Notes: generated from the sequence alone by a model not told the origin. A stretch of 64,000 bases of DNA from Pseudomonas sp. N040 (GCF_015637705.1 NZ_JADOBE010000009.1:1-64000), one strand, 5' to 3'. Shown: positions 35,090 to 46,160, counted from the stretch's first letter. A program made the numbers and translations.

Positions 35090-35656
35090 TCAAGTCCGAT
35101 TCCAAAGCCGCTTAACCGTGCTTAGGGAAATCTTCAGTTCCTGAGCCACCTCACTCTGCGACTGATTCGCCGCTTTCAGCTTTTGAACGTCACTTGCCGA
35201 GGCTATTGGCGGCCGGCCAAGGGATTTACCTTCCGACTTAGCTCTCGCTAATCCTGACTGTGTGCGCTCAATCAGCAGATCCCGTTCAAACTCAGCTACT
35301 GAAGCAATGACCGACATGGTCATCTTGCCAGCGGGGGAGGTGAGGTCAACGCCTCCCAGTGCCAGGCAGTGAACTTTGATGCTTCTGCCATCTAGCAATT
35401 CAACAGTCGAGCGCACATCCATCGCATTGCGACCAAGGCGGTCGAGTTTGGTTACGACTAGTACGTCACCCGACTCCATGCGCTCAAGCAATTTGTGGAA
35501 GCCTTTTCGATCACTGGCGGGCACAGAGCCGGAAACGGTTTCTTCGATGCAGCGTTGTGGCTGGATGTCGAAGCCGGCGGCTTTGATTTCTTGAACTTGG
35601 TTCTCAGTGGTCTGGCCGGTTGTGCTTACTCGGCAATAAGCAAAGGTACGAGACAT
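35090..35656 (-). CDS. Small serine recombinase (resolvase/invertase family)
   Basis: 188 residues. The catalytic N-domain has AYCRVSTTGQ with the nucleophile Ser11, VVTKLDRLGRNAMD (about 68-81) and FERDLLIERTQSGLARAKSEG. The C-terminal helix-turn-helix (about 150-186) includes SQSEVAQELKISLSTVKRLW. This is the Tn3-resolvase/Pin-invertase family. An AGAGGG box precedes the ATG. The upstream region holds a 33-bp dyad and further GGTGTCA half-sites, so it probably acts on its own res site. No transposase is next to it, so it may be a remnant or serve island dimer resolution. Confidence 0.9.
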   Translation of the reverse strand: MSRTFAYCRVSTTGQTTENQVQEIKAAGFDIQPQRCIEETVSGSVPASDRKGFHKLLERMESGDVLVVTKLDRLGRNAMDVRSTVELLDGRSIKVHCLALGGVDLTSPAGKMTMSVIASVAEFERDLLIERTQSGLARAKSEGKSLGRPPIASASDVQKLKAANQSQSEVAQELKISLSTVKRLWNRT

Positions 35657-35670
35657 AATGATGCCCTCTT

Positions 35671-35765
35671 GGTGTCAAAAACATAGGCTCATTATTTATC
35701 TAGTGTCAAATATAGTCAATGCTATTTTCTGACACCAAAATGCACGCAATCACAAAGGGGTGTCA
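35671..35765. promoter_or_regulatory. Candidate res/crossover site of the serine recombinase
   Basis: A dyad at 35703-35735 pairs GTGTCA (35703-35708) with TGACAC (35730-35735), with TAG/CTA also symmetric inside. Further half-sites GGTGTCA occur at 35671-35677 and 35759-35765, and the dyad's right end reads TGACACC. Multiple half-sites directly upstream of a resolvase gene are the usual res layout. Confidence 0.6.
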
Positions 35766-35924
35766 AAATCGACCGTTTTTGATCTGCTAGGTTTGAATCG
35801 CAGCGACAAGCTGGATCAGCTTGAGATTGAAATGCATCGCAAGCGCATCAGGCAGAAACAGATCAACAAAGACATAGATGATCAAAAGACTATGGCGCCG
35901 GAACCCCCTCATCTGGAGCGTTGA
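35760..35924 (+). CDS. Possible small ORF (uncertain)
   Basis: GTG at 35760 opens a 54-codon frame with a charged, helical composition (LDQLEIEMHRKRIRQKQINK) that could form a coiled coil. There is no clear ribosome site, and it overlaps the candidate res site. It may be a remnant of a longer gene cut by the recombinase insertion. Confidence 0.3.
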   Translation: MSKSTVFDLLGLNRSDKLDQLEIEMHRKRIRQKQINKDIDDQKTMAPEPPHLER

Positions 35925-35933
35925 GTCTCCAGC

Positions 35934-35966
35934 GCCCATCAGCTGCATTAGTTGCAGCTGATGGGC
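35934..35966. other. Perfect 14-bp hairpin downstream of the Res gene
   Basis: GCCCATCAGCTGCA-TTAGT-TGCAGCTGATGGGC. It lies about 115 bp past the stop of the Res gene on the minus strand and 9 bp past the small plus-strand ORF. No T-run follows. It may be a factor-independent stop in a wider sense, a processing stem, or a recombination footprint. Confidence 0.7.
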
Positions 35967-36082
35967 GAGTCGAAGCAATCAGATACTTTGCTTCAACGAT
36001 GGCAAACCCGCGACTTGAAATCTCTCATTTTGAAATGAATCAGAGCTCATGCCGGTGCCACGAAGGTCGATGCGCTTCAGTA

Positions 36083-39000
36083 TCACTTCACCAGCTCCAT
36101 CAACTTACCGAAGCTATTCACCACGTCGTACTTCACGTTCTCTGGTGCGTACTTCCGGTTGATCTCGTCGAAGAACTTGCGGGCACACTTGATCTTGGTT
36201 TTCTCAATCTCGTTGAGCGCCATAGACGACATCGACCCCTTGGTCTCGGCCACGAAGTACACGTGCTTGACGGTGCCTTCCTTGAAAGACACAGCCCAAT
36301 CTGGGTTGTAGTCGCCGACGGGTGTGGGAATCAGGAAGCCACGCGGTAGCTTGGCGTACACGACCACTTCAGTGCAGGTATCAAGTTCCTTCACAAATTC
36401 CCGCTCAATGCCGGAGTCAGTGATTGCATAGTCGTAAATGTGGCGTTTTAACTTCTCACCCGTCTTGGTGAAGTCCTGCTTGGTCTGGCCTGCGGTGAAG
36501 ATGTCCAGATCGAACTTGTCTTCGACGGGGTCGTAGGCCAAGTGTTCGATGATCATCGTCGCCTTCTGCTCGTTGATCAGGCGCACGGCTTCCGCAATGA
36601 AACTCTCTGGATTGGTTCGGAAAAGTGCAAAAACCGCAACGTTGATCCCTTTGAGAATGTCAGCCGTCGTGCGCCGTGTCAGTTGCGTACCTTCAGCGAT
36701 TTTGCCGATGAGGTCGTACTTCACTGCAGAATGAATCGACTGCTTGTTGTACTCGGTTGTTGTTTCAGAAACCTTGAAGCCGTCGCCACTCTTCAGTGCA
36801 TCTGCCGTCACCTGATCAACTTGCTCGCCAGTCTGGATCGTGTACTGCAACGGCGTCACGCGAAGGCTCTTGTCCAGTTCTGCGACCGCCTTTGTCACCA
36901 ACTCTGCCGAATCGAAGTCGACGCTGTAGGCCGCCTTGCGATTGATCCGGTTCCACAGCGCTTTGAACTCCTGTTTGTCGAAGTTGCTGTTGAGCGGGTT
37001 CTTCTTGGGGCGACGGTCGTCGCTGATCTCAAACATCTGGCTGTCGCTGAAGACGCTGTCGATCAGCTGGTACACCTGCTCGGCATGAGCCTGCAGCTCC
37101 GGGGGCAGAGGTGCCAGAGTGCCTTCCCTCTTGGCCTCGTGGTAAGTGCCTGTGATACGGTCGGTATCGTCGCTGTAATCGTTCTTGAGCAGGTACTTGT
37201 AGATCTGCTTAGCTAGTTGCGGCGTCACTTCGACATTGCCGGTGGGCGTCTTCAGCACCTTGCCGGTGAAGTAGGCTTCGTTCGCCACCTTGGGGCGGGC
37301 AGACAAGGAATCGCTGATGTCTTTCTGCAGCGCAGTGACGAACTCCTTGAAGCTTTCGCTCGCCACTACGGTCAGTACGTTGACGTCATGGACAATGGCC
37401 GGATGATCCACCCGGTCGCCGAGCTGATTGACAGACAAGCGCAGACCACGACCGACCTCTTGTCGGCGCGTGACCTCGTTGTTGTAGTCGGGGTGCTTCA
37501 GGAAGCAGATCACGAAGACATTGGGGTTATCCCAGCCTTCGCGCAGGGCCGAGTGCGAGAAGATGAAACGTACCGGCTCTTCGAATTTGAGTAGTTGCTC
37601 CTTCTTTCGAAGAATCAGGTCGTAGGCATCCACATCGTCGGACAGGCCTTTGTTTTCGCCAGTCTTGGCTATGCTCGGATCGACGTCGCGCTTGGTCTTC
37701 TTGTCGATGGAAAAGTATCCGCTGTGCGTCTTTTCCGCCGCAATGCCCTTCAGATACTTGATGTACGGCGTTTCATCCAGGTCCAGCACCTCGTTCAGGT
37801 ACTGGCTGTATTCCTCTTCAAAGATCCGCGCGTAGTCACCTTTCTCGTCCGATGCCGAGTAATCGCGGTACTTGACCACTTCATCAATGAAGAACAAGGT
37901 CAAGACCTTGATGCCTTGCTGGAACAGCGCCTGCTCCTTGTCGAAGTGAGCCCTGATCGCCTCCCGAATCTGGATGCGACGCAGCGACGCTTCGTTCACG
38001 TCTCCGGTGGCATCGCCAACAAACAGTTCTACGCCGTTGGTGAAGCTCAAGGTGTCGGTATTGGCGTTGATGTCCGCCACCACAAATCCACGGTACTGAT
38101 CCAGCTCGTTTGAAAGGCCGTCGGAAAACAGGTTATCGCCCTTGCCCAGCTTGCGGACGACGCGCTTGATCTCGCCACTTTTCAGCTTCTGCTCGAACTC
38201 GACGCGGGCCACCGGTGCCTTGCTCGAAATCTCGATGGACTGCAGGTACAGATAGGCATTGGTTCCCGCCAGCCCCTTCACTGAGATGCCGCGTACGGCG
38301 ATCTTTTTCACCAGCTTCTGGTTGTAGGCGTCGAGCGCGTCCAGCCGGTGGATCTTGTTGTGTGTGGTCTTGTGGGTGGCCGAGTAGCGCAGCACCATCA
38401 GTGCCTTAAATTCCTCCAATGACTTCAGGGTTGCTGCCCCTTCCATTTTTTGCGGCTCGTCCAGGATCAGGATCGGGCGGTTAGCGCTGATCACATCAAT
38501 CGGTCGGCGAGACTGGAAGTCGTCCAACACGTCGTAGATGCGCCGGTTGTCCGCGCCACGGGCAGCAAATGCCTGCACGTTGATCACCATCACGTTGATG
38601 CCCGCGTCTGACGAGAAGCTCTCCAGGTGGTGCAGCTGTTTGGAGTTGTAAATGAAGAAGCGCGCCTTCTTGTGGTAGGTCTCCAATAAGTGCTCCGCCG
38701 TGATCTCCAGCGACTTAGCCACGCCCTCACGGATGGCAATGCTGGGTACCACGATGATGAACTTGCTCCAACCGTACTGCTTGTTCAGCTCGAAGATGGT
38801 CTTGATGTAGCAATACGTCTTGCCCGTGCCGGTTTCCATCTCGATGTCGAGATTGACCCGGCTGACTTTGGTCTTCACCAGTTCGGACGACTGAGGGAGG
38901 TTCTGTTGATGCTGGACTTGGGTGATGTTCTCCAGCAGTGCAATATCGGTCAGCTTCAGGTCGGCGTTCTTGAACCCGCCCTCCGCAAATAGGTCTTCGA

Positions 39001-39136
39001 CGCCTTTTTTGGCCTTGCCCGGATCGATGCGGTAGCTGATGGCCTCAGCCGACGCGGGCGGCTGCCCTTTGAAGCAGTCGACCACGGCTTGTACCGCCGC
39101 TGTCTGATAAGCCTGCGTTTTGAATTTGAGTTTCAT
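36083..39136 (-). CDS. Type III restriction enzyme, Res subunit
   Basis: 1017 residues. An SF2 helicase core starts after residue 95: Walker A METGTGKT (100-107), then DEPQKME (motif II, about 224) and later helicase C motifs ending GRGLRL. The C-terminal PD-(D/E)xK nuclease has NPDWAV (about 942) and AETKG (about 963). ATP-driven translocation or switching with cleavage needs Mod for site recognition. Mod ends 11 bp before this gene, on the same strand. It is the last gene of the operon starting at 46428. Length is close to the usual 950-1000 for Res. Confidence 0.95.
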   Translation of the reverse strand: MKLKFKTQAYQTAAVQAVVDCFKGQPPASAEAISYRIDPGKAKKGVEDLFAEGGFKNADLKLTDIALLENITQVQHQQNLPQSSELVKTKVSRVNLDIEMETGTGKTYCYIKTIFELNKQYGWSKFIIVVPSIAIREGVAKSLEITAEHLLETYHKKARFFIYNSKQLHHLESFSSDAGINVMVINVQAFAARGADNRRIYDVLDDFQSRRPIDVISANRPILILDEPQKMEGAATLKSLEEFKALMVLRYSATHKTTHNKIHRLDALDAYNQKLVKKIAVRGISVKGLAGTNAYLYLQSIEISSKAPVARVEFEQKLKSGEIKRVVRKLGKGDNLFSDGLSNELDQYRGFVVADINANTDTLSFTNGVELFVGDATGDVNEASLRRIQIREAIRAHFDKEQALFQQGIKVLTLFFIDEVVKYRDYSASDEKGDYARIFEEEYSQYLNEVLDLDETPYIKYLKGIAAEKTHSGYFSIDKKTKRDVDPSIAKTGENKGLSDDVDAYDLILRKKEQLLKFEEPVRFIFSHSALREGWDNPNVFVICFLKHPDYNNEVTRRQEVGRGLRLSVNQLGDRVDHPAIVHDVNVLTVVASESFKEFVTALQKDISDSLSARPKVANEAYFTGKVLKTPTGNVEVTPQLAKQIYKYLLKNDYSDDTDRITGTYHEAKREGTLAPLPPELQAHAEQVYQLIDSVFSDSQMFEISDDRRPKKNPLNSNFDKQEFKALWNRINRKAAYSVDFDSAELVTKAVAELDKSLRVTPLQYTIQTGEQVDQVTADALKSGDGFKVSETTTEYNKQSIHSAVKYDLIGKIAEGTQLTRRTTADILKGINVAVFALFRTNPESFIAEAVRLINEQKATMIIEHLAYDPVEDKFDLDIFTAGQTKQDFTKTGEKLKRHIYDYAITDSGIEREFVKELDTCTEVVVYAKLPRGFLIPTPVGDYNPDWAVSFKEGTVKHVYFVAETKGSMSSMALNEIEKTKIKCARKFFDEINRKYAPENVKYDVVNSFGKLMELVK

Positions 39137-39146
39137 CGCGCGCCCC

Positions 39147-41018
39147 TCAGATGCATTTCACTTCGGTGGCGGGCGACAAGAGCTTGAAAATCTGCTCGAC
39201 GTTGATCTTGACCGCGCTGCCTTTGTAACCTGCATCGCGGAACACCACGCGCAGCGGCTGATGTTTGGCCAGTTCTTTCACAAAGGCTTCGTCGATGCTG
39301 CCGCTGGCGTCGAAGCACGCAGCAAGCGCATTGCCATCGACAAAGAACACGTCCTTGCCTTGGATGGACTGCTTGGTGATGGGTAGGGCCAAATCGACTC
39401 CCCAATCCAGCATCACCTGGAACAGCAGGTCTTCGGGCGTGCGGTCGGGCTTGATGTTGTCAACGAATAGGTCGAACTTAGCCTTGTCCAGCGCATCGGG
39501 CGCGTAGTAGACGTCGGCCATGTTGGATGTGTCGATCTTCAAGACACGGAAGCCTGTATCTTTGTGCCAGCCTTCGTGAAAAATAGTTGTTGAGAGTTCA
39601 ATTCCAGCACGGCGGATTCTCTCTTTACTGAGATCTGCAATGGTCTTCATGTTGCACTTCTTATATGCAACTGAGTTCTCACTGCATTCCTCCGGAAGTT
39701 GAACGCAAATGAATCGCCGATTTCCTCCATCCTCGCTATTAATCAACATTACAGCATGGGCGGTTGAACCGCTCCCTGCAAAAAAATCCAGAATAATATC
39801 TTCATCAACTGTGGCGATGTTAACAAGATTCTTTAGGAGCGATGTTGGCTTTGAATGGTCAAATGCTTTAGGAGCTAGTAGTCGAGCTATTTCTGCAGTT
39901 CCATCCGAATTCAGTCCATGTTTGTCCCACCAAGATTCCGGCTTTGTTCTTGTTGAATCGCGCTCAGACAGAAATTTTTTCTGGATTGGACCTGCATTGC
40001 CAGTTTTTCCGAAAATGATCCGACCATCACGGATTCTTTTATTGACTTCAGCTTCATTGAATACCCAGTAGCGACCATCTGCGGGTAAATAAGCTTTCCC
40101 TGTTTTTGGGTTCACTATCTCAAATAGTGGACCTTCATGATTTGCAGACAAGTCGGAGGTTGTCCATGGCCCGCGGGGATCGTTATCAGGATTATCATAA
40201 GTATTATTTATGTAATCTTCGGTTAGCGGGAAGCCAAGAATGGATGTTTCACTGACTATTTTCCCATAGCACAGAATATAATCATGCACGGGCGGGATAT
40301 AGCCCATATTATTTCCGTTCGTTTTTTTCTTCCAAAGAATGGTCCCCAGACAATTAGCTTCACCGAAGACTTCATTGCAAATGCTTTTTAGATTGGAATA
40401 TTCGTCATCACTGATTGAGATAAAAATAACCCCATCATCTTTCAATAATTTTCTGGCTAGTCGAATTCGAGACACAATCATCGATAACCAGTCTGAATGG
40501 AATCTGCCATTCGCCTCTGTGTTTGCAATCAACCTAGTACCTTGGGAGTCGATCTGGCGCGATTTACTTAGATATTCAACGGTAGTGGTCGAAAAATCAT
40601 CTTTGTAGACGAAGTCATCGCCAGTGTTATAGGGCGGGTCGATGAATATCATCTTGACCTTACCAAGATATGTCTCTTGCAATAGCTTGAGTGCGTCGAG
40701 ATTATCGCCTTCGATAAACAGATTTTTCGTGCTGTCAAAGTCCACGCTTTCATCGCGGCAAGGCCGCAGCGTTTTGGCAATCGGCGCGTTGGCCGTGAGC
40801 AAGGCTTCGCGTTTGCCCGGCCAATTCAGGTGGTAGCGTTCCTGCGGCCCTTCAACAATCGATTCAGCAAGCTCCTGGCGGAGCTGATCAAAATCCACCA
40901 CCACCTTCACGACGCCGTCTTCACCTTTAGCTTCGGTTTTACAGTTAGGAAATAATTCGAGAATACGGGCGATGTTGTCCTGCGTGAGATTTGGCGAGTG
41001 CATTTTCATTTTTTCCAT
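39147..41018 (-). CDS. Type III restriction-modification methyltransferase, Mod subunit
   Basis: 623 residues of a beta-class N6-adenine methyltransferase: catalytic DPPYNTG (127-133) precedes the SAM motif [12 protein letters not shown] (about 410-421). Between them is the variable target-recognition region (about 170-380). Mod recognises an asymmetric site and hemi-methylates it. It is followed by Res after 11 bp. No simple-sequence repeats that would cause phase variation are seen within the gene. Upstream, the DUF4391 gene ends 39 bp before. The recognition site cannot be read from sequence. Confidence 0.95.
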   Translation of the reverse strand: MEKMKMHSPNLTQDNIARILELFPNCKTEAKGEDGVVKVVVDFDQLRQELAESIVEGPQERYHLNWPGKREALLTANAPIAKTLRPCRDESVDFDSTKNLFIEGDNLDALKLLQETYLGKVKMIFIDPPYNTGDDFVYKDDFSTTTVEYLSKSRQIDSQGTRLIANTEANGRFHSDWLSMIVSRIRLARKLLKDDGVIFISISDDEYSNLKSICNEVFGEANCLGTILWKKKTNGNNMGYIPPVHDYILCYGKIVSETSILGFPLTEDYINNTYDNPDNDPRGPWTTSDLSANHEGPLFEIVNPKTGKAYLPADGRYWVFNEAEVNKRIRDGRIIFGKTGNAGPIQKKFLSERDSTRTKPESWWDKHGLNSDGTAEIARLLAPKAFDHSKPTSLLKNLVNIATVDEDIILDFFAGSGSTAHAVMLINSEDGGNRRFICVQLPEECSENSVAYKKCNMKTIADLSKERIRRAGIELSTTIFHEGWHKDTGFRVLKIDTSNMADVYYAPDALDKAKFDLFVDNIKPDRTPEDLLFQVMLDWGVDLALPITKQSIQGKDVFFVDGNALAACFDASGSIDEAFVKELAKHQPLRVVFRDAGYKGSAVKINVEQIFKLLSPATEVKCI

Positions 41019-41056
41019 ATTCTTTTCCTCTGAACGCTTTCCATTTTGAAAAAGGC

Positions 41057-41737
41057 TTAGCGGCTCAATTGTTCTAGTTCGGTTTTGAGTTGCCGCATGG
41101 TGGCGTTGATTTCGACCTTGCGGTTGAATTGTCTTTCTTTGGCCAGCTTGCTGGCGGTCTTCTCGACCTCACGCTGCTTTGCCGCAATCAGCTCTACACG
41201 GGCGACCAGGTCAGAGAGGCCTTCTTGCGGGCGTGCGGGCGTGGGGATCAGGCGTTGAAGCACCTGCTCATACAGGCCGCCGAGATCCAGTGCTAAGGGC
41301 ATGGAGGTACGTTCAATATCGCTGGGTAACCACGTCGTCGCAAAGTAATCGCTCAGCACCCAACGGCTCGCATCTGCTTCGCTAGGGCGCTTGAAAGCCG
41401 CCACCATCCGAGTGCGCTGCTCGTAGTGCAACTCAAAGATGATGGGTAGCGAAATGGCGCGATCGATGGCGCGCAGAACTTCTTCATCCAACTCTGCTGT
41501 TTTCTGCGTGATTTCAAAAACTTGAATTTCCGGCACGCTGCCCCGTGCGGGCAGGTTAATGGTTTCCGGTGCCAGTTTGTAAGCCCAGGTGATCTGCTCC
41601 ACCTGGCGTACAAACTTATCACGCAATGCAGTGTTTACTGGCCCGTGCTCGTAGATTTTGCTCTTTGGCACCACACGGGAAACCAGAGCCTGGTTTGGAA
41701 AGCTGAAAAGAGCTGGCGGGATTGCTGCCTGGCTCAT
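41057..41737 (-). CDS. DUF4391 family protein
   Basis: 226 residues. The core is VFEITQKTAELDEEVLRAID and LPIIFELHYEQRTRMVAAF, the DUF4391 pattern. A C-terminal coiled coil (about 170-226, ELIAAKQREVEKTASKLAKERQ) is clear. The family has no biochemical function I know, but it typically sits between a helicase gene and type III Mod/Res. It overlaps the helicase gene stop by 4 bp and precedes Mod by 39 bp, so it is part of the same operon and probably a complex partner. Confidence 0.85.
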   Translation of the reverse strand: MSQAAIPPALFSFPNQALVSRVVPKSKIYEHGPVNTALRDKFVRQVEQITWAYKLAPETINLPARGSVPEIQVFEITQKTAELDEEVLRAIDRAISLPIIFELHYEQRTRMVAAFKRPSEADASRWVLSDYFATTWLPSDIERTSMPLALDLGGLYEQVLQRLIPTPARPQEGLSDLVARVELIAAKQREVEKTASKLAKERQFNRKVEINATMRQLKTELEQLSR

Positions 41738-44700
41738 GCCGCGCCTTGAATAACAATGAAGCTAATCAACTCGAAATCACCCAGCCCGGAAATGCTGTCA
41801 ACTAAGGCAGTGGTTTTACCACCAGTAAACAGGCTATCGATGTCCCTTTCTTCTTTTACATCAATCATCGAGCGAATAGCCTGATCAAGCAGGTTGGAGT
41901 AGACGCGCATGTTACGTCCATCTTGTGTGGACTGATTAAATTGCTCGTACGCCTCACGGATCGGCAGGCTGTGGCCTTTGCAAGCACTGCGCGCCAGATC
42001 AAGCAGGCGCTTGGCTTGGGTCTGGTCGCTGATGATCTGTCCTTCCATGCTGATGTAGATCAAATAGAACGGATGCAGCCGATTTTGTTGATTGAGGCTT
42101 GAGCCTCTATTCAGATTGCGCAGGGTGAATATCACACCAGGCAGCAGGCCTAGCTCTGCTCGCGCCGGTACGACGGCATGCATGCCACTGGGGGCTTTTT
42201 CAAGGTCACCATTGGTCTTGATGTAGTTCAGCAAATCCATACGGAAGTCATTCAGCCCGAGGTCGGTAATGGAGACCCCGGTCTTGATATCTTCCATTTC
42301 GATCACTTCATCTTGCAGGCGCCGTAGTTGCTCCTTCCTGTACGCCACGTCATTGGCTTGGGCATTGAGAACATTGTCATCACCCGTGGCGGTGACATCA
42401 GCAATCATCATGCGGTTCTCAACCCGCTCTTTCAGGTTGATGTACTCATCCAGGCTTATGTCCGGCCAATAGTTGACCAGCTGGATACTGGCATTTTGTG
42501 AACCAATTCGGTCGACACGCCCAAAGCGCTGGATGATACGAACCGGGTTCCAGTGAATGTCGTAATTGATCAGGTAATCGCAGTCCTGCAGGTTCTGGCC
42601 TTCGGAGATACAGTCTGTGCCGATCAGGATGTCAATTTCTCGCGGCTCGTCCGGGTAAATCATTGCTTTCTCTTTAGATCGCGGAGAGAACAGCGTGAGC
42701 AAGCCTTGGAAGTCGTAGGTCTGGCGACTGCCTGGCATTGTGCCGAGGGTAGACTTGGGCGCATCACTGCCGGTGACTTTGCCGGAATGCACCTGATGAG
42801 TACTCAGCAGGCATTCAGCTAGGTTTTCGTAGAGGTAGTTGGCGGTATCCGCGAAGGCTGTAAAAATCAGCACTTTGCGATTGCCCGGATTGATTGGCGA
42901 TGCCAGCTTGTTGGTAATCTGGGTTTTAAGGTGCTGCAGCTTGGCATCGTCGTCCGGTGTGACCTTGGCCATTTCAGCCAGCAGTTCTTCAATAAAGACC
43001 AAATCGCCCAGTAGATCTTGCTCCCAGGACGGCACGTCCATGTCGTCCAAGCTGATCTGAATCTTTTTGCCAATACTGATATCACCAGGCAAGGGCAAGT
43101 TGTCGTCGTCAAAATCGGTATCTTCAAAGGCAGCGGTAACGTCGGCGAAATCGCTGGCAATACCAGTTTTCTTGAAGGCAGCAATTTTATCCAGCGCGAT
43201 CCGATGCGTGTTTTGCAGATTTTTCAGTGTCAGCCGGAAAGACTCGATCGAGCTTTCCAAGCGCTTGAGCAAGTTGGTGGTCATTAGCGCTTGCAGGCTT
43301 CTCTCGCGGTCGACCTGTTTGAGCTTTCCTTTGCCGCCTCCAACTTCTGTGTCGTACATTTCCTCGTATTTACGCATACGACTGGGCAGGATGTAGCTGA
43401 CAGGTGCGTAGACAGCGAGTTTGAGTAGCGAAAGCTGGTTGAAGATATCATTGAAGCCAATGACGTCGCCACGCGAAGTAAGTGGGCAATGAAACGACAG
43501 CGGTTTACGGCGCTCAGGGAAACTGCCGATGTCAGCGGTGTTGTAGAAAGTCTCGATGTGCCGGCGTGATCGGGCAATGGTCACACTGTCGAGCAGCTCG
43601 AAGAAGTCGAAGTCCAACTTATTAAGTATTGCGGCTGCGGTGCGCTTCTCTGGAGGCAAATTTGACCAGGCATTAAACACAGCCTGAGCACGGCGAAAAA
43701 TGCCGTCGATATCCTTCTCTGTGCGCAGCTTGTCATTGAGGTTGCTGGTGTCGCCTTCGTAGGCCAATGCCAGCTGGTTACGTAAATCGCTGAAGCGGTT
43801 GTTGACCGGTGTAGCAGAGAGCATCAGCACCTTGGTCTTTACGCCTTGACGAATAACCTGATTCATCAGCCGCTGGTAACGGGTCTCTTTGTCTTTGTAG
43901 ACGTCGTTGTTACGGAAGTTGTGCGACTCATCGATCACTACCAGGTCGTAGTTGCCCCAGTTGACGCGATCCAGCGGAATGCCTAACGACTCACCACGGG
44001 TTCGCGTCAGGTCGGTGTGGCAAAGCACGTCGTAGTTGAAGCGATCCCTTGCAAAGATGTTGGTTACGAGATTGCGATTGTAGTTCAGCCAGTTGTCAGC
44101 GAGCTTCTTCGGACACAGCACCAAGACGGACTTGTTACGCAGCTCGTAGTATTTGATAACCGCAAGAGCGGTGAAGGTTTTACCCAGCCCAACGCTATCA
44201 GCGAGGATACAGCCGCTGTAGGTCTCCAGCTTGTTGATCAGACCGGTCGCAGCATCGCGCTGAAAGTTGAACAGCTTTTTCCATATCAGGCTTTCTTGGT
44301 AACCGGTACGGTCGTTGGGCAGTACGTCTTCATTTATGTCTTCCAGAAACTCTCGGAAGATGTTGTAGAGCATCAGGAAGTAAATGCGCTCTGGGGGATT
44401 TTCCTGATAAACCGAAGCGATGTGGTCGCAAAGCCTCGTGGTGACGTCCTCCAGCTTGCTAGGGTCGTTCCAGATCTGATCAAACAAATTGAGGAAAGTC
44501 GCGGTAACGCTTGGTTCATCAATTTTGGAAACAAAGTTGGATACAGCATTCCCCTGCTGGTAACCCAGATCCACAGCTGTGAAGCCTTGAAGGGGCATGT
44601 AGACGCTGTCGCCCGTATTACTTTGCACACCGGCAAATGGCTGCATGGGTGCTTGGGCACGATTTGAGCGGAACTTGGCCTTACGTTGAATCCAGTCAGC

Positions 44701-45024
44701 ACATTCGCGAGCGATAGCCTTCTGGGTAAGCTGATTTTTCAGCTGAATTTCAAATTCACTACCGGTTGTGCTGCGCTCACGCTCAGCCTTGGGAATATGA
44801 AACTCGCGTTGCTCCTTCTTCACCTTGTCGGTCACTTCGTTGGGCACGAAGGTAGGCGAGGTGAAGATGAACTCAAGAGAGTCGATGCGCTCCAGCTCTT
44901 TTTTCAGCGCCACGTAGGCATAAATGGAAAAGCAAGAAGCCGCAATCTTCAGCTTCGCACTCGGTTTGAGCGTGCCTTTGAGGCTTTCACCCAGCAGGTT
45001 GTTGATGTTGTCGATCAGTTCCAT
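41734..45024 (-). CDS. SNF2-family helicase/translocase with PLD-like N-terminus
   Basis: 1096 residues. The N-terminal ~165 residues (IAASCFSIYAYVALKKELER, EFIFTSP, GFTAVDLGYQQGNAVSNF) look like a phospholipase-D-like fold with no visible HxK catalytic motif. The SF2/SNF2 core follows: Walker A DSVGLGKTF (276-284), DESHNF (about 365), helicase C with TDCISEGQNLQDCDYLINYD and motif VI QRFGRVDRIGS (about 830). It couples ATP hydrolysis to translocation on double-stranded DNA. The order helicase, DUF4391, Mod, Res is conserved in my memory of type III-like defence loci. A 4-bp overlap with DUF4391 shows coupling. Confidence 0.9.
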   Translation of the reverse strand: MELIDNINNLLGESLKGTLKPSAKLKIAASCFSIYAYVALKKELERIDSLEFIFTSPTFVPNEVTDKVKKEQREFHIPKAERERSTTGSEFEIQLKNQLTQKAIARECADWIQRKAKFRSNRAQAPMQPFAGVQSNTGDSVYMPLQGFTAVDLGYQQGNAVSNFVSKIDEPSVTATFLNLFDQIWNDPSKLEDVTTRLCDHIASVYQENPPERIYFLMLYNIFREFLEDINEDVLPNDRTGYQESLIWKKLFNFQRDAATGLINKLETYSGCILADSVGLGKTFTALAVIKYYELRNKSVLVLCPKKLADNWLNYNRNLVTNIFARDRFNYDVLCHTDLTRTRGESLGIPLDRVNWGNYDLVVIDESHNFRNNDVYKDKETRYQRLMNQVIRQGVKTKVLMLSATPVNNRFSDLRNQLALAYEGDTSNLNDKLRTEKDIDGIFRRAQAVFNAWSNLPPEKRTAAAILNKLDFDFFELLDSVTIARSRRHIETFYNTADIGSFPERRKPLSFHCPLTSRGDVIGFNDIFNQLSLLKLAVYAPVSYILPSRMRKYEEMYDTEVGGGKGKLKQVDRERSLQALMTTNLLKRLESSIESFRLTLKNLQNTHRIALDKIAAFKKTGIASDFADVTAAFEDTDFDDDNLPLPGDISIGKKIQISLDDMDVPSWEQDLLGDLVFIEELLAEMAKVTPDDDAKLQHLKTQITNKLASPINPGNRKVLIFTAFADTANYLYENLAECLLSTHQVHSGKVTGSDAPKSTLGTMPGSRQTYDFQGLLTLFSPRSKEKAMIYPDEPREIDILIGTDCISEGQNLQDCDYLINYDIHWNPVRIIQRFGRVDRIGSQNASIQLVNYWPDISLDEYINLKERVENRMMIADVTATGDDNVLNAQANDVAYRKEQLRRLQDEVIEMEDIKTGVSITDLGLNDFRMDLLNYIKTNGDLEKAPSGMHAVVPARAELGLLPGVIFTLRNLNRGSSLNQQNRLHPFYLIYISMEGQIISDQTQAKRLLDLARSACKGHSLPIREAYEQFNQSTQDGRNMRVYSNLLDQAIRSMIDVKEERDIDSLFTGGKTTALVDSISGLGDFELISFIVIQGAA

Positions 45025-45149
45025 GAAACGACTTCCCTATGTGCTAGCCGTGTCGATAATTACTATGCTCGCGCTGAAATTCACAAGAGTAGTGGTCAAT
45101 AGCGCAGGCTTCAGCGAAGCACAAAGCAGGTCCCGGCATGGATGCTAAA

Positions 45150-46160
45150 TCAAACTGACTCATACATTGCACTCGCTGCCTGCAGTTTCCGGAAAATTTC
45201 TGCGCGAAGGCCGAGCGGTTCCAACACCTCAATGGCATCCGCTTGCGACAGCAGCCACCAGTGCAGCTGCCAGCTATCCAGTACCGTTGCGGTCAGCTCG
45301 TGGCCGCCGTCAACTTTTGTGATTTTCATGTCAGGTGAAATGGGGGTTTCGCTCAGTAGGTTGAGCAAGGCACTGTTGATTCTTGCCTTGAGCTGAATGA
45401 CATCGCCTTGGCTGAACTGCAGCGCGCCGCTTTTGATATAGGTTTTCAGGTCAAAGTCGCTGGGCCGATTGACTGGTTTTTCCAGCATTTCCACTTGCTT
45501 GAATCGGTGCAGGGCAAACAAGCGCACGTCTGTGTAGGGCTCAACCGTAGCTGCCAAGTAAGTGATGCTTCCGCGCAGGATCAATGCCAGGGGATTGAGC
45601 GTTAGGGCTCGGGTTTTATTTGTGAATGCCGCGAAGTAGGTCGACGTGATTTGCTGATCATCCAGCAGTGCTTGTTGGATTACTTCCAGCAGCTCTTCAT
45701 CGATCTCTGGCGCAATCAGATTTAACTCTGGCTGTACGCTGGCTATTTTATCGATCCAGCGGGCTGTGGGCATTTGCGCGGTGAGTGCGTCGAGCTTTTG
45801 TCGCGCCTGGGCAAAGCGAGGCTGCAAGCTTTTCAAAATTCCAGCCGGCAGCAGTGGGCGCAGACTGTTTTCCACTAGCTGAAGGGTGAGCGCTTCACTG
45901 AGGGTTACGCCTGGCAGATCAGAAGGCGATCCCGGCGTCCAATACCAACCGTAGGGCATGCCTTTGTTGTTGCACTGCAGAGGAAACAGCAGCGATAGCT
46001 CATTCAGGTCTCGTTCAACTGTGCGCTTGCTGATCTCGTAGCCGCCATCAGCTAATTTCTCGACCAGCATTTGCACGGTGTAACCAGGAAGGCGTGAAGG
46101 CAGCAGCTTCAGCAGCTCCCACTGTCGGCTTAAGGTGCTTCGGCTATTCGCGGCAGGCAT
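45150..46160 (-). CDS. WYL-domain transcriptional regulator
   Basis: 336 residues. N-terminal wHTH (about 8-65): SRQWELLKLLPSR, TVQMLVEKLADGGYEISKRT, VERDLNEL. The WYL domain follows (about 165-235), with LALILRGSITYLAATVEPY and RLFALHRFKQVEML, then a WCX domain to the end. WYL proteins of the BrxR/CapW type repress defence operons and release on a nucleic-acid or nucleotide signal. It lies upstream of, and co-directional with, the helicase (125-bp gap likely containing a promoter/operator), and 7 bp after the 86-residue ORF. Confidence 0.88.
   Translation of the reverse strand: MPAANSRSTLSRQWELLKLLPSRLPGYTVQMLVEKLADGGYEISKRTVERDLNELSLLFPLQCNNKGMPYGWYWTPGSPSDLPGVTLSEALTLQLVENSLRPLLPAGILKSLQPRFAQARQKLDALTAQMPTARWIDKIASVQPELNLIAPEIDEELLEVIQQALLDDQQITSTYFAAFTNKTRALTLNPLALILRGSITYLAATVEPYTDVRLFALHRFKQVEMLEKPVNRPSDFDLKTYIKSGALQFSQGDVIQLKARINSALLNLLSETPISPDMKITKVDGGHELTATVLDSWQLHWWLLSQADAIEVLEPLGLRAEIFRKLQAASAMYESV

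Noticed and set aside
39147..45024. Type I R-M or BREX/DISARM system
   Set aside because: There is no HsdS, no PglZ/BrxC and no DrmB; Mod has beta-class order with Res beside it, so type III with an extra helicase/DUF4391 pair is the better fit.
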